DNA of 64,000 bases. Source: Cricetomys ansorgei (Eukaryota; Chordata; Mammalia; Rodentia; Nesomyidae). The stretch covers positions 888,001 through 952,000 of the forward strand of contig JAMJFZ010001816.1 of NCBI GenBank assembly GCA_026225945.1. The letters are read 5' to 3'. The notes below the pieces were generated by a model. The model worked only from the letters and a program-made list of their open reading frames with translations, had not been told where the DNA came from and ran no database searches. The position numbers and the translations under genes were made by a program. Shown here piece by piece: positions 1 through 12,130 of this stretch. The number at the start of each line of letters is the position of its first letter. Within the stretch, counting starts at the first letter, position 1.

Positions 1-1017
1 ATAGTAATTGGCTGGACAGATGAAATTTGAAATTTAGACTCAAACTCTGTAAAAGAAAATAATTTTATGAAACTCTTCCTGAATTCATATGGTTCAAAAC
101 ATTTAGCAGTTTTAAAAAATTATTCTGTTTCTGTCCCAAATTACTTCCCATTTTAAGAAAAAAAGAAATGTCAATAAAGACAAAGCCTACTCTAAACAAT
201 TACTCTAATGTAACTATTAGGAGTTACAAGAAAATATGCAATTCATTTTTTGTAACATATTGTTTAAAAAATAAAGCGTATTGTATTGCAAAAGATTACT
301 GTTTACAGAATTTTAAGAACAATCAATGTTCAAGGCAATTATGCCCAAATTAAAAATAAATACAGTCAAATACCAATTCAGTAGAATTTCTTGCATACAC
401 ACAAATAAAGCTTTGAAAATTAGTATATTTTCTCTACTTGTCCAAGAATAAAAATCCAGGGAAAGGAAGCACATTTATTTTCCTGATGGTAAAACTCTGA
501 AGCTTTAGAAAATGTCTTTGTTACTCAGTACTGTACATTCTAATCAAGTATAAAGAAGAAAGTGAGCACTATCAAAGGACCCATAAAAAGAGTTTATGAT
601 GTTTCTGAATCAGACAACATAAAACAGGACATATTCAAATTAGAAACACTATTATAAAGTGTGATTCTATAAGGAATCTCCATAACACTCTTAATAATGT
701 GATTAAGGAGACAAAGTAATAGCAATATACACAAGTACTAATTAGAACATCGAAACTATTACGCCTCATGTGGAAGACAAGTCATAAAATTCAAAGAATA
801 TTTGTAAGAAGCTCTATCAGACTAGCTTTTAAGTTTTCAGTGCCTGGGGCTGATTTAGTGAACTTGTTGTATGAGTTGGAAATGTTTAAAAGTGTTCAAT
901 TGTCCTAATAATCTACACTAGCTTCAGATCTTATTACAATATAAAAAAATATAATTTAGAGTAAAATACTTCTACTTGGCTCAGTAGTATAGTTTATATG
1001 AAATCTAAAAACTAAGT
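1..1017. other. AT-rich sequence, nothing recognised
   Basis: I see no SINE, LINE or LTR signature and no microsatellite here. A 61-codon frame (168-353, +) is Asn/Lys/Cys-rich, has no recognisable domain and lies in AT-rich DNA, so I do not call it a gene. Confidence 0.5.
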
Positions 1018-1734
1018 CCTACAATATCCCATATAATAATGCTCCAGTCTCCCTGAGCCCACATGAGCCCTGAATAATTTATTCCTTTGGAAATGTTCTG
1101 CTGATGTTCTTGACCCCTCTGGCTCCTACAAACCTCACTATCCTTCTTTCGTAAGGTATCCCAGAGCTCTAAGAGGAAAAGCCCAATGGAGATCTCCAAT
1201 ATAGGCTATCTCTCTGCATAATGTTTGACTGTGGGTCTCTGCATCTTCTCCCATCAGTTGTCAGGGAATGGTTCTCTGATGTCAGTTGGACTAGGTATCC
1301 ATTTATAAATACAGCAAAATATTAGAAATCATTTCACTCTTTCTTCTTTTTCTTTTTTGGATAGCCCTGTTTGGTTCCAACCCAGGTCTCTTCATGCCAT
1401 GGAGGCAGTGCAAGGTATGAGCTTTCTTCCATGGGATGGACCCCAAGCCAGACCAGTGACTATTGGCTGGTCATTCCCACAATTTTTTGAACCATCAAAT
1501 CCCCAGAACATCCTGTTGGCAGGACAGGTTGTAGATAGTGAGCCATGTAGGTAGTTTGGTATTCCAGTCTCACTACCAGAAACCTTGCCTGGTTACAGAG
1601 GCTGGCCAGTTTAGGCTTCTTATTCTGAGTTACTAGGAGTCCTCATGAGGGTCACCTTTATAGATTTCGGGAAGTTGTCACTGCATTATTTTTCTGTCCA
1701 CATTGTCCCCAAAGGTTCTCACTGTCAGGAGGAG
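1018..1734 (-). mobile_element. L1 3' UTR fragment (antisense on +)
   Basis: The + strand reads as the reverse complement of a rodent L1 3' UTR: a run reading 'cccctctggctcctaca' near 1115, 'tgggtctctgcatcttctcccatcag' type text near 1230-1260, a 'catgggatgga' block near 1430 and 'ttgcctggttacagagg' near 1585. The same blocks recur in the L1 pieces at 40.7-41.3 kb and 49.2-49.5 kb. No ORF2 part is left. The 65-codon frame at 1357-1554 lies inside it and is a chance frame. Subfamily cannot be assigned by eye (Lx-type is likely). Confidence 0.7.
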
Positions 1735-3798
1735 AAAATGGCAGTCTACAGGATGGGAAAAGGTCTTCACTAACTCCACATCCAGTGGAAAGCTAAGGTT
1801 AAGTGCAAAAGTTGTTTTAAATTTTGATTACTATTAATAAGATATCTATAAAACAAAAAAAAGACAGCTTCCTGGAATGCTGGATGAGGCTGTTCGTGTG
1901 AGATATAGAAAGATATAAACACATAATCCCACTTGCTCAAGGACAGATAGCATCCTGGATTTGTTGGGTGAGGTCTCTGTTGATTCTATTTGGTTAACCC
2001 AACTGCAGTGGATATGCTTTAAATGCACTGAATATACTTAGTCACTTTTAGGTGGGTGATAACCCAGACAGGATGTACATCAGATATGATTGTTCCTAAT
2101 TAGACCTGGTGGGAAGTATACAGCCCTATGGGTTTTGCATTTTAAGCATCTGTTCCATATGACTTGGATCCATTTCTTGGGAACCTGTGAGTAGGGATCC
2201 TCAGAATGATCCTGGTCAGAGTATATCATCCTGGCCACTATTTATTTATTTTTTTAATTTCATTAAAGCTTGTTTCATATTTGACTCAAAATTGTGGTGA
2301 TGGTCTTATTACTGACTAACAATATACAAAATATATACAGAACTCAAGAAACTAGATATCAACAAATCAAATAATCCAATTAAAAATGTAGTATAGATCT
2401 AAACAGATAATTCTCAATAGAGAAATCTCAAGTGAATGAGAAACACTTGAAGAAGTCATCTTTAGTCTCATAGAAATGCAAATCAAAATTACTTTGAGAT
2501 TCCATCTCACACCTGTCAAAATGGCTAAGATCAATAACACAAGGGACATCTCATGCTGGCAAGGAAGTGGAGCAAGGAGAATACTCCTCCATTGTTGGTG
2601 GGAGTGGAAACTTGAACAGCAACCATGGAACTAAATATGCCATACCTCAGAAAACTGGGAATCAATCTACCTCAAGACCCAGGTGTACCACTCTTGGGCA
2701 TATACCCAAAGGACACTCCATCCTACCACAAGGACACTTGCTCAACTATGTTCATAGAGGCTCTATTCACAATAGCCAGAAACTGGAAATAACTTAGATG
2801 TCCCTCATCCAAAGAATGGATAAATAAAATGTAGCATATTTACACGGTGGAATATTACTCTGCTTTTAAAAACATGGCATCATGAAATTTGCAGCCAAAT
2901 GGATGGAACTAGAAAAAAAGCCATCCTGAGTAGAGTAACCTAGAACAAGAAAGACAAACATGGTGTGTATTCACTTATAAATGGATACTAGCTGTTAAGT
3001 AAATGACAATCATGCAACTACTATCCAAAGGCTCAGAGAGATTTGGTAGCAAGGAGGGCTCTAGGAATCATTCATGGATCTTCCTGGGAAGGGGAAATAG
3101 AACAAATACTTGTCCTTATACCCACCAATAAATGTTTCTGTTATTCCTCGTCAAGGAGACTTCTTTTTGTAACAGACATGGACAACTATAGAAAATAACA
3201 AGCAATCAAAATGCAGAATTGTGGAGCCCAGTCACGTTGGTCATATTTGCAAAACATTCTAGCATCTAAGGCTCAGGGAAAATTGAAGACGGCAGGCTGA
3301 AAAGATTATAGAAGACAGGGAATCAGGGAGTTTGCTGTGAAATTGTGTCTCTTAGTAACATCAGAATCCTTACTCACAGATTCTCAACAACATGCCATTC
3401 TAAACAAGGATAAACAAGGACAACTTTAATAGATATGCTAAAATTGACTGAGTGGTGGAGACCCAAGGTCTCAACACTAAACAAAGAACTACAGGCTACT
3501 AAGGAATGCTGAGCACAGGATAAATACTTAACCAGTATACCAACTAGTTATCTAATACCAAAAAAAAATCATTCCTGAAAATATACATATAATTATCTGA
3601 CACAGATATGTTTATGAATTCATATGTATATCCATATATACCCATATATATGAATATCCAAACATATGCATTTAATGACATGTAATGAAAGAAGAGGTTC
3701 TAAACTTGGAAGAGAGCAAGGAGTACTATGGGAAGGATTAGAAGGAGGAAAGGGAAAGGACAATGTTTTAATTATATTATAATCTCCAAAATAATATG
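1735..3798 (+). mobile_element. L1 element, 3' part of ORF2 plus 3' UTR, interrupted
   Basis: This is a 5'-truncated rodent L1. ORF2 C-terminal sequence starts at about 1735 ('gatgggaaaaggtcttcac'), is broken by an inserted LTR-like segment (1797-2314), and resumes at 'aactcaagaaactagatatc' near 2343. Typical ORF2 tail motifs follow: 'PLLGIYPKD' near 2695 and a Met-Phe-Ile-x-Ala-Leu-Phe block near 2750. In-frame stops are present, for example a TAA near 2792, so it cannot make protein. The 3' UTR runs from about 2990 to an A-rich end near 3798 ('attatattataatctcc'). Other ORFs called across it are frame shadows. Confidence 0.85.
1797..2314 (+). mobile_element. LTR-like insertion inside the L1
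   Basis: About 518 bp with no L1 character separate two stretches that would be contiguous in L1 ORF2. The segment is flanked by GCTAA (1792-1796) and ACTAA (2315-2319), a plausible 5-bp target duplication with one mismatch, as expected of ERVL/MaLR elements. Its 3' part contains 'cattaaagcttgtttc' and 'attgtggtgatggtctt', which I associate with rodent MaLR-type LTR ends. The family name is uncertain, and it could be another short retroelement. Confidence 0.4.
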
Positions 3799-6009
3799 AA
3801 AATATTGCTAGCATGTGTACCCAGAAGTCAGTAAATGACATCGAGGCTTGTGTCACACCAATAACAATAGCAGTAACCATGGCAATAAAATGGCCAGAGA
3901 CATGAGTGTAAATTGACAAAAATAATATAATGATATTGCTCATTTCACAAATGAAAAAATAGATTATGTGTAGGTATTTGGGAGAATGTTATGCTGTGAC
4001 AAGTGGCAACCTCATGGAGATCAATGTGGGCTGTGCAGGCAAATCAGCTAAATTGCCCTTTGAGTCCATGCATTGATAAAAGAAAGTCAAGACAGGCAAT
4101 TTTCCTAGAAGCAAGCACTGCATAAATTCTCATCCACTTTTAGGAGACTCCCTCTCTGTCGAATGGCAATAGCATAGATGTTTACTCATCCACATTTCTG
4201 TTCAAGTGAGGAAGAATTTTTGGCTGGGATAGGAAGATAGAACTCTAAGATAAAGATAATACCATATAGTAGTTTACATAGTTATTCAGTAACAGTCCAA
4301 CACACTGCTCCTAACATTAATATGGTTTCTCCAGATTAAGTATCTTCCTACTGTAGCAGAGGGTTTGTTTATGCTACAAAAATAAATAACAAATTACTGG
4401 GCACATCTGACCATATTGTCTTCCTAAAAACTGAATCTATGAAATTATTCCAGGTCACCATGAAGCTGAAATACTCATGGCTTATTTCTACAACCAAATT
4501 ACACATCTTAATTTAGCATTTCTAACAAGAATAAAATTCCAAATATTGTCAACAATAAGTGACGTGAATGTACATGAATGAAATGCTATATGTTCATAAA
4601 AGTACTTGAAAAGTATAGAATACTATTTACCATAGACTGGGAATGGAAATATGCAATTGAGGAACATTTCAAACAGAAAGGAGGAATAAGTTCAAGACAT
4701 ATCATCTAAACATATTCATTACAATTAGTGACACATGTATGACATGCTTGAAAACTATCAAGAAAAGTTAATGTAAATGTATCAATCAATATGTATTAAT
4801 TGGCTTTGCTTGACTATTCCATAATCAAACCATTTCAAAGTTACATATTTTAAATAATAAATGTATGTAAAATTCTTGACAGTAAATAAACTTAAGTATG
4901 CAAAAACTTTAAAATCTACTGAAAACAACTGACATTGTAATATGTATAGAGTAGATAATATTTAATTGATGTAGTAAGAAATATGTACTGTTAATTTAAA
5001 AAATACATTATTTTATTAACCAAAATGCATTATACCAAGACATTGCAAAATAACATTGAGCAAAAAAACAGGGTCAAAATATTGATGATCGACTGTCACA
5101 AGATATTTGATCTATTGTCCTCGGAACTAAACAATATACTTAATCATGATTGATATTAACAGAGAAGTTGTATTAGAAATTACATTTGAAGAAAAAGATT
5201 GCCTAAATAATAAAATTATGAAGTGACCTAAAAGAGATAAAAGCTAGAGTATTCTTGTTGGTATGAGATTAATTAGAATATTTAAGTACAAATATTAAAC
5301 TGAACTTCATTAAACATGGACAGATATATACCATATGTCCTTATTTATAATTCACTACACCATATACTCCAATATACCATTAGAAAAAGCATATGCCATA
5401 GCAAACTAGAAAGGATCAAACTAAGCTATTCAGTCTTTGCTTAAATTATAACATTGGTGTACTGCCAAAGGACCATCTGCCTTCTGTACTAATTAGACCT
5501 AGACCATAAAGCATACAACTTAAAGACATCATTTTGAATGTGAATTTGTAGTTTGAAATTAGATGATCACATTACATTTTTAAGTTTGAGAAAATTTGTC
5601 TTCATTCTAATAATTATTTTAAATATTCTTTTCAGAAGCATGTTAAGCATATTGTTTTATGTCAAAAGAATATTATCAGTAAATGTGAATTCATTTTTCA
5701 CTTGTGAGTTTTACTTTAAAAGGAACTGTTTAGAACTGATACATCTGGGAGTCAGGTTTCTATGTAGGAAAAAAATCTACTGCAGTTTTAGGTTCAATTA
5801 AATCCCATTTTTTGTAAACTTACAACAGTACATTATTATAAGTCTTTCCTATAGCAGAATTTGAAGAGTGGATTGTGATCTAAATATAGATCTAGTGCAA
5901 TTATCTATTTCTTAATGAGTAGAATTTGGTATTTTTTGCATTTCTGTTAATTCTTTGAGAATTTCATATAAAATATTTTAATCCTATAATTCTATAATCC
6001 CTTCCCCAG
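3799..6009. other. AT-rich unique-looking sequence
   Basis: No recognisable repeat or gene. An 82-codon Phe/Leu/Ile-rich frame (5553-5801, +) has the composition expected of translated AT-rich DNA and no domain. The stretch is a candidate for old, unrecognisable transposon debris. Confidence 0.5.
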
Positions 6010-6775
6010 ATCTTTCCCCACATCCTTGTCCACACAATTTTATGTCCCCCATGTTGTAATTTTAAAAAACTGAGTCCAGTTTATATTGCCTGACTATATG
6101 TGGACATGTCTTCCCTGAGGTATGGTCAACAAACCAGGTACAATAGTGATATAAATATCATAGAAGTGACCAAACCTTTTCTGACTGAATTTAAGGCCCA
6201 TTTGATGAGGTTTAATCCATAATGACACTGTCAATTAGGCCAAAAACCTGTGACTAATTACATTATGGGCTCTAGGGGAAAGCTTACTATTTTATTTAAC
6301 TAAATGAACAAAGCAATAAAACAACTAATGACTAATTATTGTACCCATAGATCAGTGCATAGCTCAATTTTCATTTGAGAAGCTTCTTGCAGTAGATAGC
6401 AACTAACATAGGGAACCAATCATGAGTGATCAACATTCAGAGAATAAAGACTTCAAAGTGTTCAGCCCTGAGTGGAATGTCTACATCCTACTCTTCACCT
6501 CTAGGCTCAGAGATCTATGCAGAAGAGATCCATGATTTGAGGAGCCAGAAATTATAGATGACTCCAAGGAAATGGTGTTTTCCAGATTCAACAATGAAGT
6601 TAAATAAATGTACTACCAGCAACTGTGACATCATGTACGATTCCCTAACAAGCACAATCCAAACAAAATCCCAGCAAGAAGGAAGGGAGGGGGCATGAAG
6701 CCCAACACCTCTAGCTGATAAACTATTAGTATTTGTTTATTACTCAGAGAGGGGGAAAGTAGTTTTCCTTAAAGT
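6010..6775 (+). mobile_element. L1 3' UTR fragment
   Basis: Reads as the sense strand of a rodent L1 3' UTR: 'tcttccctgaggtatggtca' near 6109, 'tgactgaatttaaggccca' near 6182, 'ctcaaggctcagagatctatg'-type text near 6500, 'gactccaaggaaatggtgt' near 6560, and 'agttttcctt' near 6761. The next part of the same 3' UTR type is seen in the piece at 15165-15600. No coding part of L1 remains. Confidence 0.65.
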
Positions 6776-6829
6776 TTAGTGTTTTAATGTATTTAAACAT
6801 AAAGTGTAACTTTCCCAAAGCAATGGTAT

Positions 6830-7111
6830 GAAAAAAAATCCAATGTTTATGGTAGTTTGAATGAGAAGGCCGCCATAGTCTCATATATTCAACTACATGC
6901 TCTCTGATTGGTGGAACTTTGGGGAAAAGATTGGAGGTGTGCCACTGATGATGTAAGCATGCCACTTGGGATCATGGGCTTTGAGGGTTTAAAATCCCCA
7001 ACCAGCTCAACTCCCCAACCCATCCCCAACTTGTAGATCTCATGGATGAGATGTAAGCTCATGTTAATGAGAGCTAATGCTCCATTGCCATGCTTGTATC
7101 TTTTGTTTCAT
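6830..7111 (+). mobile_element. Solo LTR of a rodent ERV-like family
   Basis: The block 'gtttgaatgagaaggccgcc...' to 'atgctccattgccatgcttg' matches in order, with decay, a very common rodent repeat, including 'gggctttgagggtttaaa' near 6979 and 'gagatgtaagctcatg' near 7048. The reverse complement of a related copy is at 23163-23517 and further relatives are at 14.2-15.1 kb and 58.4-59.6 kb. I cannot name the family with certainty. Confidence 0.5.
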
Positions 7112-7350
7112 TTTTGAAAATTTATCTTTTATTTTTTGAGAATATAATCATAAAATTTCACCTCCCCTTTCATCCTTTTATACCTTCCCATCCCCCTTTT
7201 ATTTATTTATTTTTTGAAATCCATGTCCTATTTTGCTCATTAATTGTTGTCATTGTGTTTGTGTGCTAGATACAAAATTCAACCTTTTCAATGTGTATAA
7301 TGCTGCTTGTATGTATGTTTTCAGAACTGTTACTACCTATGAACAACTTT
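7112..7350 (-). mobile_element. L1 3' end fragment (antisense)
   Basis: T- and C-rich start ('tttattttttgagaatataatc', 'cccatccccctttt') followed by 'gaaatccatgtcc' and a 'gctgcttgtatgtatgttttcagaactg' block. This is the reverse complement of the terminal 3' UTR of rodent L1, as also seen at 13.8-14.2 kb and 46.8-47.5 kb. Confidence 0.6.
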
Positions 7351-7479
7351 AAAAAGAAAGGAGAAACAACCTGTGCCTATTTGAATCAAAATTCTTGATC
7401 TATAATGCTCAGAAGATGGAAATCATGAGATATATATTTTAAAAAAAACAAAACTCATTTATGTGTCACTTAGGGCCAT

Positions 7480-7990
7480 GATAACATGTAAGAAGTTGTT
7501 CAGGAACAAGTGGAATTTTCATATTAAGAAAAGCTTTTTGGTTTAATTGACTAATCACTAGAGGTTCCTGTTCCCACTCCAGCTGTGGTATAATTGTTTA
7601 CAAGTTGGAATTGGAATGCTTGATGCAGGTGACTATAATTTGGTTGGGTGCAGTTGATCTGGTATCTATAGCTTGTCTTTGGGATTCCATGCCACTTGGG
7701 TTTATGGAAACTTTTGCTTAAGGGATAAAAGGTCTGAAGCCCTGAGTGGGGGTGTGTTGGTTGGTGGTTAGTTGGTTGGGTTGCTATAGTTAATTAATAA
7801 GATAATTCCAGAGAGAACAATGGTTGGAGAAATTCAAGCTTATGACAGCCTAAAAAGAGGCTGTGAGGATTTCTACCTTTCACTCTTTCTGTATTAAGGC
7901 TGCTTGTAAAAGCAGAGATTTCTCTTTCCTTTCTCCTTCCCTAAATTGAGGGTAAAAGATTGTAGCATACAGCTACAAGAAGTTATTTAT
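7480..7990 (+). mobile_element. Possible LTR, family unassigned
   Basis: A region slightly richer in G than its surroundings, with a TATA-like 'gggataaaagg' at about 7720 followed by TTGG-rich repeats ('ggttggtggttagttggttgg' near 7758) and a downstream 'cactctttctgtattaaggctgc'. The arrangement resembles a promoter-bearing LTR. I found no clear TG/CA ends or target duplication, so this is tentative and could be unique sequence. Confidence 0.25.
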
Positions 7991-8602
7991 GATAATAGGT
8001 TTTAAACAATATTATATTACATACTTACTATTTATTAAATGATACTTAATATATTTGGGTTGTAAAGTAGTACTAGTTTATGGTAATTTGAGTTTTATTT
8101 TTATCTTTAGTTACGTTGGAGTCATTTGAAAAATAATTATTTTTTAAAAAAATAAATTGAATTCAAGAACCAAAATATCATTGTTTTTAATGATCACATG
8201 TCTTTTCAAGCTTCTCATGAAAATATAATGGATACAGAGATACTGGCTCTGTGCCTCTTGAATCCAGAAAAGTGATATTCTGTTGTGTCTATGGAGTCAC
8301 TGGTTCATTATGTAAATTGCTAAGAGATCAATTTTTCTAATGAGGAATATATAAACTCTTTTCATAAAAACCAGAGTATATCCTTTACTTACTGAAGTTC
8401 ATATAAATATGATTGATTATGTAAAATAAATGTATTTTGTTATAAAGTAAAGTTATATTCACATGTATCTAATTTATGACATTCAATTATCATTAAAAAC
8501 CCTTTTGAAATGTGTAATTAAAAAGTTATACAGATGACAATTGAAAGGAATAAAGAAAACTTTGTAGTTCAAAACCATTTATTCTTTTGTCTAATTAAAT
8601 AA

Positions 8603-9430
8603 CTGGACCTAGTCCTGGAGCTCTAGAGCAATTTGGCCTGTTTACAACCTAGTCTTAATCTTTGAACTGGAAGGCTTCAGGTTTCCAACAATCTAGATAA
8701 TTAAAACTGATAGCCTAGATTTAGAAGGCTTCAGCTTTAGCTTTCTGAGACCTAGCCCTGACTGAGCCATTCTGACTAGGTTCTTCTTAATTCTTACTCT
8801 TCTAATTCAACTCACTCTCTGTTCTGGGTTTCTTCTGCCAAGCTCTGCTGTGTCTCTGTGTCTCTCCCTGAGCTCTCACTGCTCCATTCTGACTCTGCAA
8901 CTGACTGTTTCAAATGACTTCTCTGTAACTCACTTCAGCCTCAGCTTCTGTAACTCCTCAGTAACTGAGTCTTCAACTCATTCTGTTAACTGCTCTTCAA
9001 CTGACTATTCAGCTTGCTTCTCAATTCACTGCTTCAACTGGTTTCTCAACTAACCTTTTAGCCTGCTTCTTCACTGACTGTAACTCCTTTGCAATTCTCT
9101 TTAACTACTGACCTCTGCCTTTTCTTGTGAGAGTTGGGCATGTCCTTACTCTGCTAACTCTTCCTCTATTTAGTCATTTGTCTACCATTCACTCTGACTC
9201 ATTTCAGCTGTCACTTTCTCTGTAACACTGATTCCTTCTGAGTTCTGCCTCCTGTGTCTGCTTCCACAGTTTTTTTTTTTTTTTTCCTAGAGATTAAAGG
9301 CATGGACTATCTTTGCTTTCTGAATACTAGGATTAAAGATGTTTCTACATTCTATCCTTACCACAAAGGCCTCTGAATATAGACCCCTGGAATGTAGGCC
9401 CTGGCTTTCACACAGGGCTGTTCCTCTACA
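8603..9430 (-). mobile_element. Class II-type solo LTR, copy A
   Basis: On the minus strand this copy starts TGTAGAGGAAC (complement of 9420-9430) and shares its order of blocks with copies B to E: a 'CTGTGTGAAAGC' head, a 'GGGTCTAT' block, one to two B1-head-like 'CTTTAATCC' units (9290-9350), then a long AG-rich body that appears here as TC-rich text (8780-9250). AAATAA occurs immediately outside both ends (8597-8602 and 9431-9436), a plausible 6-bp target duplication, although in AT-rich DNA this could be chance. The 3' end reads GTCCAG rather than the CTACA seen in D and E, so it is diverged or truncated. A T16 run at 9271-9286 marks an internal A-tract expansion. It overlaps a Ser-rich 67-codon frame (8850-9053) that is not a gene. 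Confidence 0.65.
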
Positions 9431-9436
9431 AAATAA

Positions 9437-10389
9437 TACAAAGCTCAAAGCTACCTTGCACTAAACTGTTTTTGGAGGAAAATACAATGCACCATGCTAA
9501 TGAACTCTCTCTGGATCTCCCAATTAAAGAAATACAAAGCACATACTTCAGGATACAAGAGAATTTTTAAGATTCAAAGAAAAGAAAAAATATGAAATTT
9601 AGTCTCAGAAAAGTAAAGAATTCTCATTTGATAATCAAACATTCAGCAACTGCATTGCCACAGCACATTTAGACAAAATCTTATCAGCACCTCTTATCAG
9701 TTCCTCTGTATATTTTCCCTGCATTAGGTTAAATCACAGTTCTCTTTTATTCCTTCTCATTTATGTTTTAAATTTACAGTGGATATTCATGACCACATTC
9801 ATTGAACAAATTACTATGGAAGCCTCTATATGTTTCAGCCTTCCTGAGAAGAATCAAAGTCAGTACACAGAGAATACAATACTTGGCCACAAAAATTTCA
9901 GACAGACATCCTAAGGGACACTCAGCATTAGCATGATACAGTTCTATAGCTATATCATGACACATTATTCCTTCAGATATTCTGCGGAAAAATGAAAATG
10001 ATTAATCTGTAAATTAGTCAGACATTATTTCAAGATCTGAGATTATAATTCTCAGACATGAGAGGCGTAACATTAATGCTTTATCATTTTTCTTTATTTA
10101 AAAAGCTTTTTATAATGTTATATTCTTTTTTTAATTGTGCATTTTTATATTAAACAAAACTTACTATAACTAATAACCTTGTTTGTGATGTTACTAATAA
10201 TTAAAGTTCTGTGTTTCAAATATATGTTTTGGAAAATATTGCTCAAGGATATTCCTTGTGTTTTAAAGCTTCCACAAAACTACTTATGCTTAAGAAATGG
10301 TACAGTATTCATTCCATTTTGCATTTGATGAAGATTCAAAAACAGGAAATTTTCCATCTGAATCTTTTACCATATAAAAATGAGTAGCG
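9437..10389. other. AT-rich sequence, nothing recognised
   Basis: No repeat or gene signature is visible. A 63-codon frame at 9774-9965 (-) has no domain. Confidence 0.5.
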
Positions 10390-10612
10390 TATAATTAACA
10401 AACAATTATCAGATCAGCACACGTTTAACATGTACATTTTTGTAAGCTTTGATTCATGTATATGTACTCTAAAAATAATGATCCTGAAAATGTTAATTAC
10501 TACAAAATGTTTCTCTCTGATCCTTCTATCTATAGTTCTATCTATAGTGAACTCTGATACAGCTTCTTTTCAGATTCCACGATGCATAAGTGGAATCATA
10601 CATCATGTTTTA
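10390..10612 (-). mobile_element. Possible ancient L1M 3' fragment
   Basis: 'cataagtggaatcatac' near 10584 matches the widely conserved antisense L1M block 'ataaatggaatcatac', and the preceding text ('cacacgtttaacatgtac', 'ctatctatag') fits a decayed version of the same 3' region. It is strongly diverged. The next L1M piece at 11.5-12.1 kb has the same orientation, so both may come from one old insertion. Confidence 0.45.
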
Positions 10613-11529
10613 ATCTAATTTCTTTTTGTACAGTTATTGAGAAAATAGATATCAGTTGTTTATCCTTCCTAATTTTATTTGAATTTATAATTTTTAATTT
10701 GTGTTTAACTTTACTGAACTTTTTCCTGGACAATTTCATGAATGTATAAAGTACTTTCTTAATTTAATTCTCTAATTACTCACCCGTGTTATTCTCCCTC
10801 ACAGTGATAATAATGCTTCCTCTTCAAAGCCTTTTGAATATTATTTTTTTTTGCATGTTCTCTCTTAGATCCATTTAGTTTAATGAATCTAAGTGTGTGA
10901 CCAGTATCATGCTTGTGCCTAGGTTGGACATATACAATGGGTTCCTCATGTGGTATGCAACTGAGAACTAGTTCCTTCCTTCCAGAATACATTTAGTAGG
11001 CAAGAGGAATGAATAGGGCTTCCTTGGTACCTTCCCTTTTCTGTGACTGACTATTGATAGGGTCAGTCCTATTTCATGAAGACACAAGTTATTCTGAAAA
11101 TGCGTGGCAGTTGAGTGCTCAGCACTAAATAGGGCATTTATTTCACCTCTCTCAGGCTCAAGGATCATTGAAGAAAAGATACTGTAAAAATGGAAGATAT
11201 GGCAGATACAAAATGGGCTGTGAAATGCTCTGTTATTAACATGGCACACCTAAAGCAGTCATGACTTGACAACAGCTGTGGCTATAGGTTTATTTTTAAT
11301 TAGAATACAATATGCAGATATCTTAATGGTATTTCCACCAAGTGTGTTTCAGCAGATTTCTTCCTCGCTCATGCCTCCCGTCCTCCCATGTCCCTCTCTT
11401 CTGCTTTTATCTTCAGTGTCCTCTGTCTTTATATCACTCATATCATTCTTCCCTCCTCACCTTCCATGTATTTCTTTTTACCATCTTCATTTGCTTTCTA
11501 GGATTTTAGGCTTTACCCATATATAGACC
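10613..11529. other. Mostly unrecognised, with a pyrimidine-rich block
   Basis: No clear repeat or gene. 11350-11520 (+) is C/T-rich, which may be the 3' end of the ancient L1 that follows or unrelated. The overlapping 93- and 86-codon frames lack domains. Confidence 0.4.
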
Positions 11530-12060
11530 CTCACACTACACATATACGAATACATTTCAGACTAGGATCCACGTATGAGAGCAATCATGCAGTTTGTCCA
11601 AGTGTGTTTGTACACATGCACGAGTGTGTGCGGGTGTGTTTCTTATTTTGGTTGAATGAAGTGCCAAGTTTTCTGCTCTTCCTCCCAGTGGATTTAATAA
11701 CCTTTTCAGTTCTAAATTTGTATATTCATTCATTTATAGAGTAACTGATTATGAGCCTTGAAGTACAAGTCTTTGTGTGCACGTGTGCTATCATTTATGT
11801 TGAGTAGACATCTAAAAGTGAAATAACTAGATCACATATAGATGTATACTTCACTTTTACAAAGCTGGTAAACTCTTTTTGGAAGTAGTTGTACTATTTT
11901 GTTCCTGACATCAATGTTTGAGAGCTTTAGTTTTGCATTCTCACCAAGTATTGATGTGCTCAAATTTTTTTAATAACTGACAAAATTGCATATAATTAAG
12001 TGTAACATGCTATTTTAAAATGTATATGCATCATGCTAATTAACATTTTCATCACTTCAG
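11530..12060 (-). mobile_element. Ancient L1M ORF2/3' fragment (antisense)
   Basis: From 11760 to 11965 the + strand follows the antisense of the L1M ORF2 3' region block by block: 'caagtctttgtgtgcacgtg' near 11767, a decayed 'aactagatcacata' near 11825, 'acaaagctggtaaactc', 'tttttggaagtagttgtac' near 11876 and 'gcattctcaccaagtattg' near 11935. The upstream 'taggatccacgtatgagagc' near 11564 fits the adjoining 3' segment. High divergence shows a pre-rodent insertion. Confidence 0.65.
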
Positions 12061-12074
12061 ACACCTTTCACTTG

Positions 12075-12130
12075 CCATTGAATCCAGGACCTTTTGCCTA
12101 CTAGTCAAAGGCTCTCTACTGAGGTATGGT
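12075..12130 (-). mobile_element. ID-type or B4 SINE fragment (antisense)
   Basis: 'attgaatccaggacc' followed by a decayed 'aaaggctctctactgag' is the reverse complement of the tRNA-derived head of ID/B4 SINEs. Only about 55 bp remain. Confidence 0.4.

Noticed and set aside
3620..3943. 107-codon minus-strand frame with hydrophobic stretches
   Set aside because: It overlaps the L1 3' end and a TATA-rich tract; there is no start context or domain.
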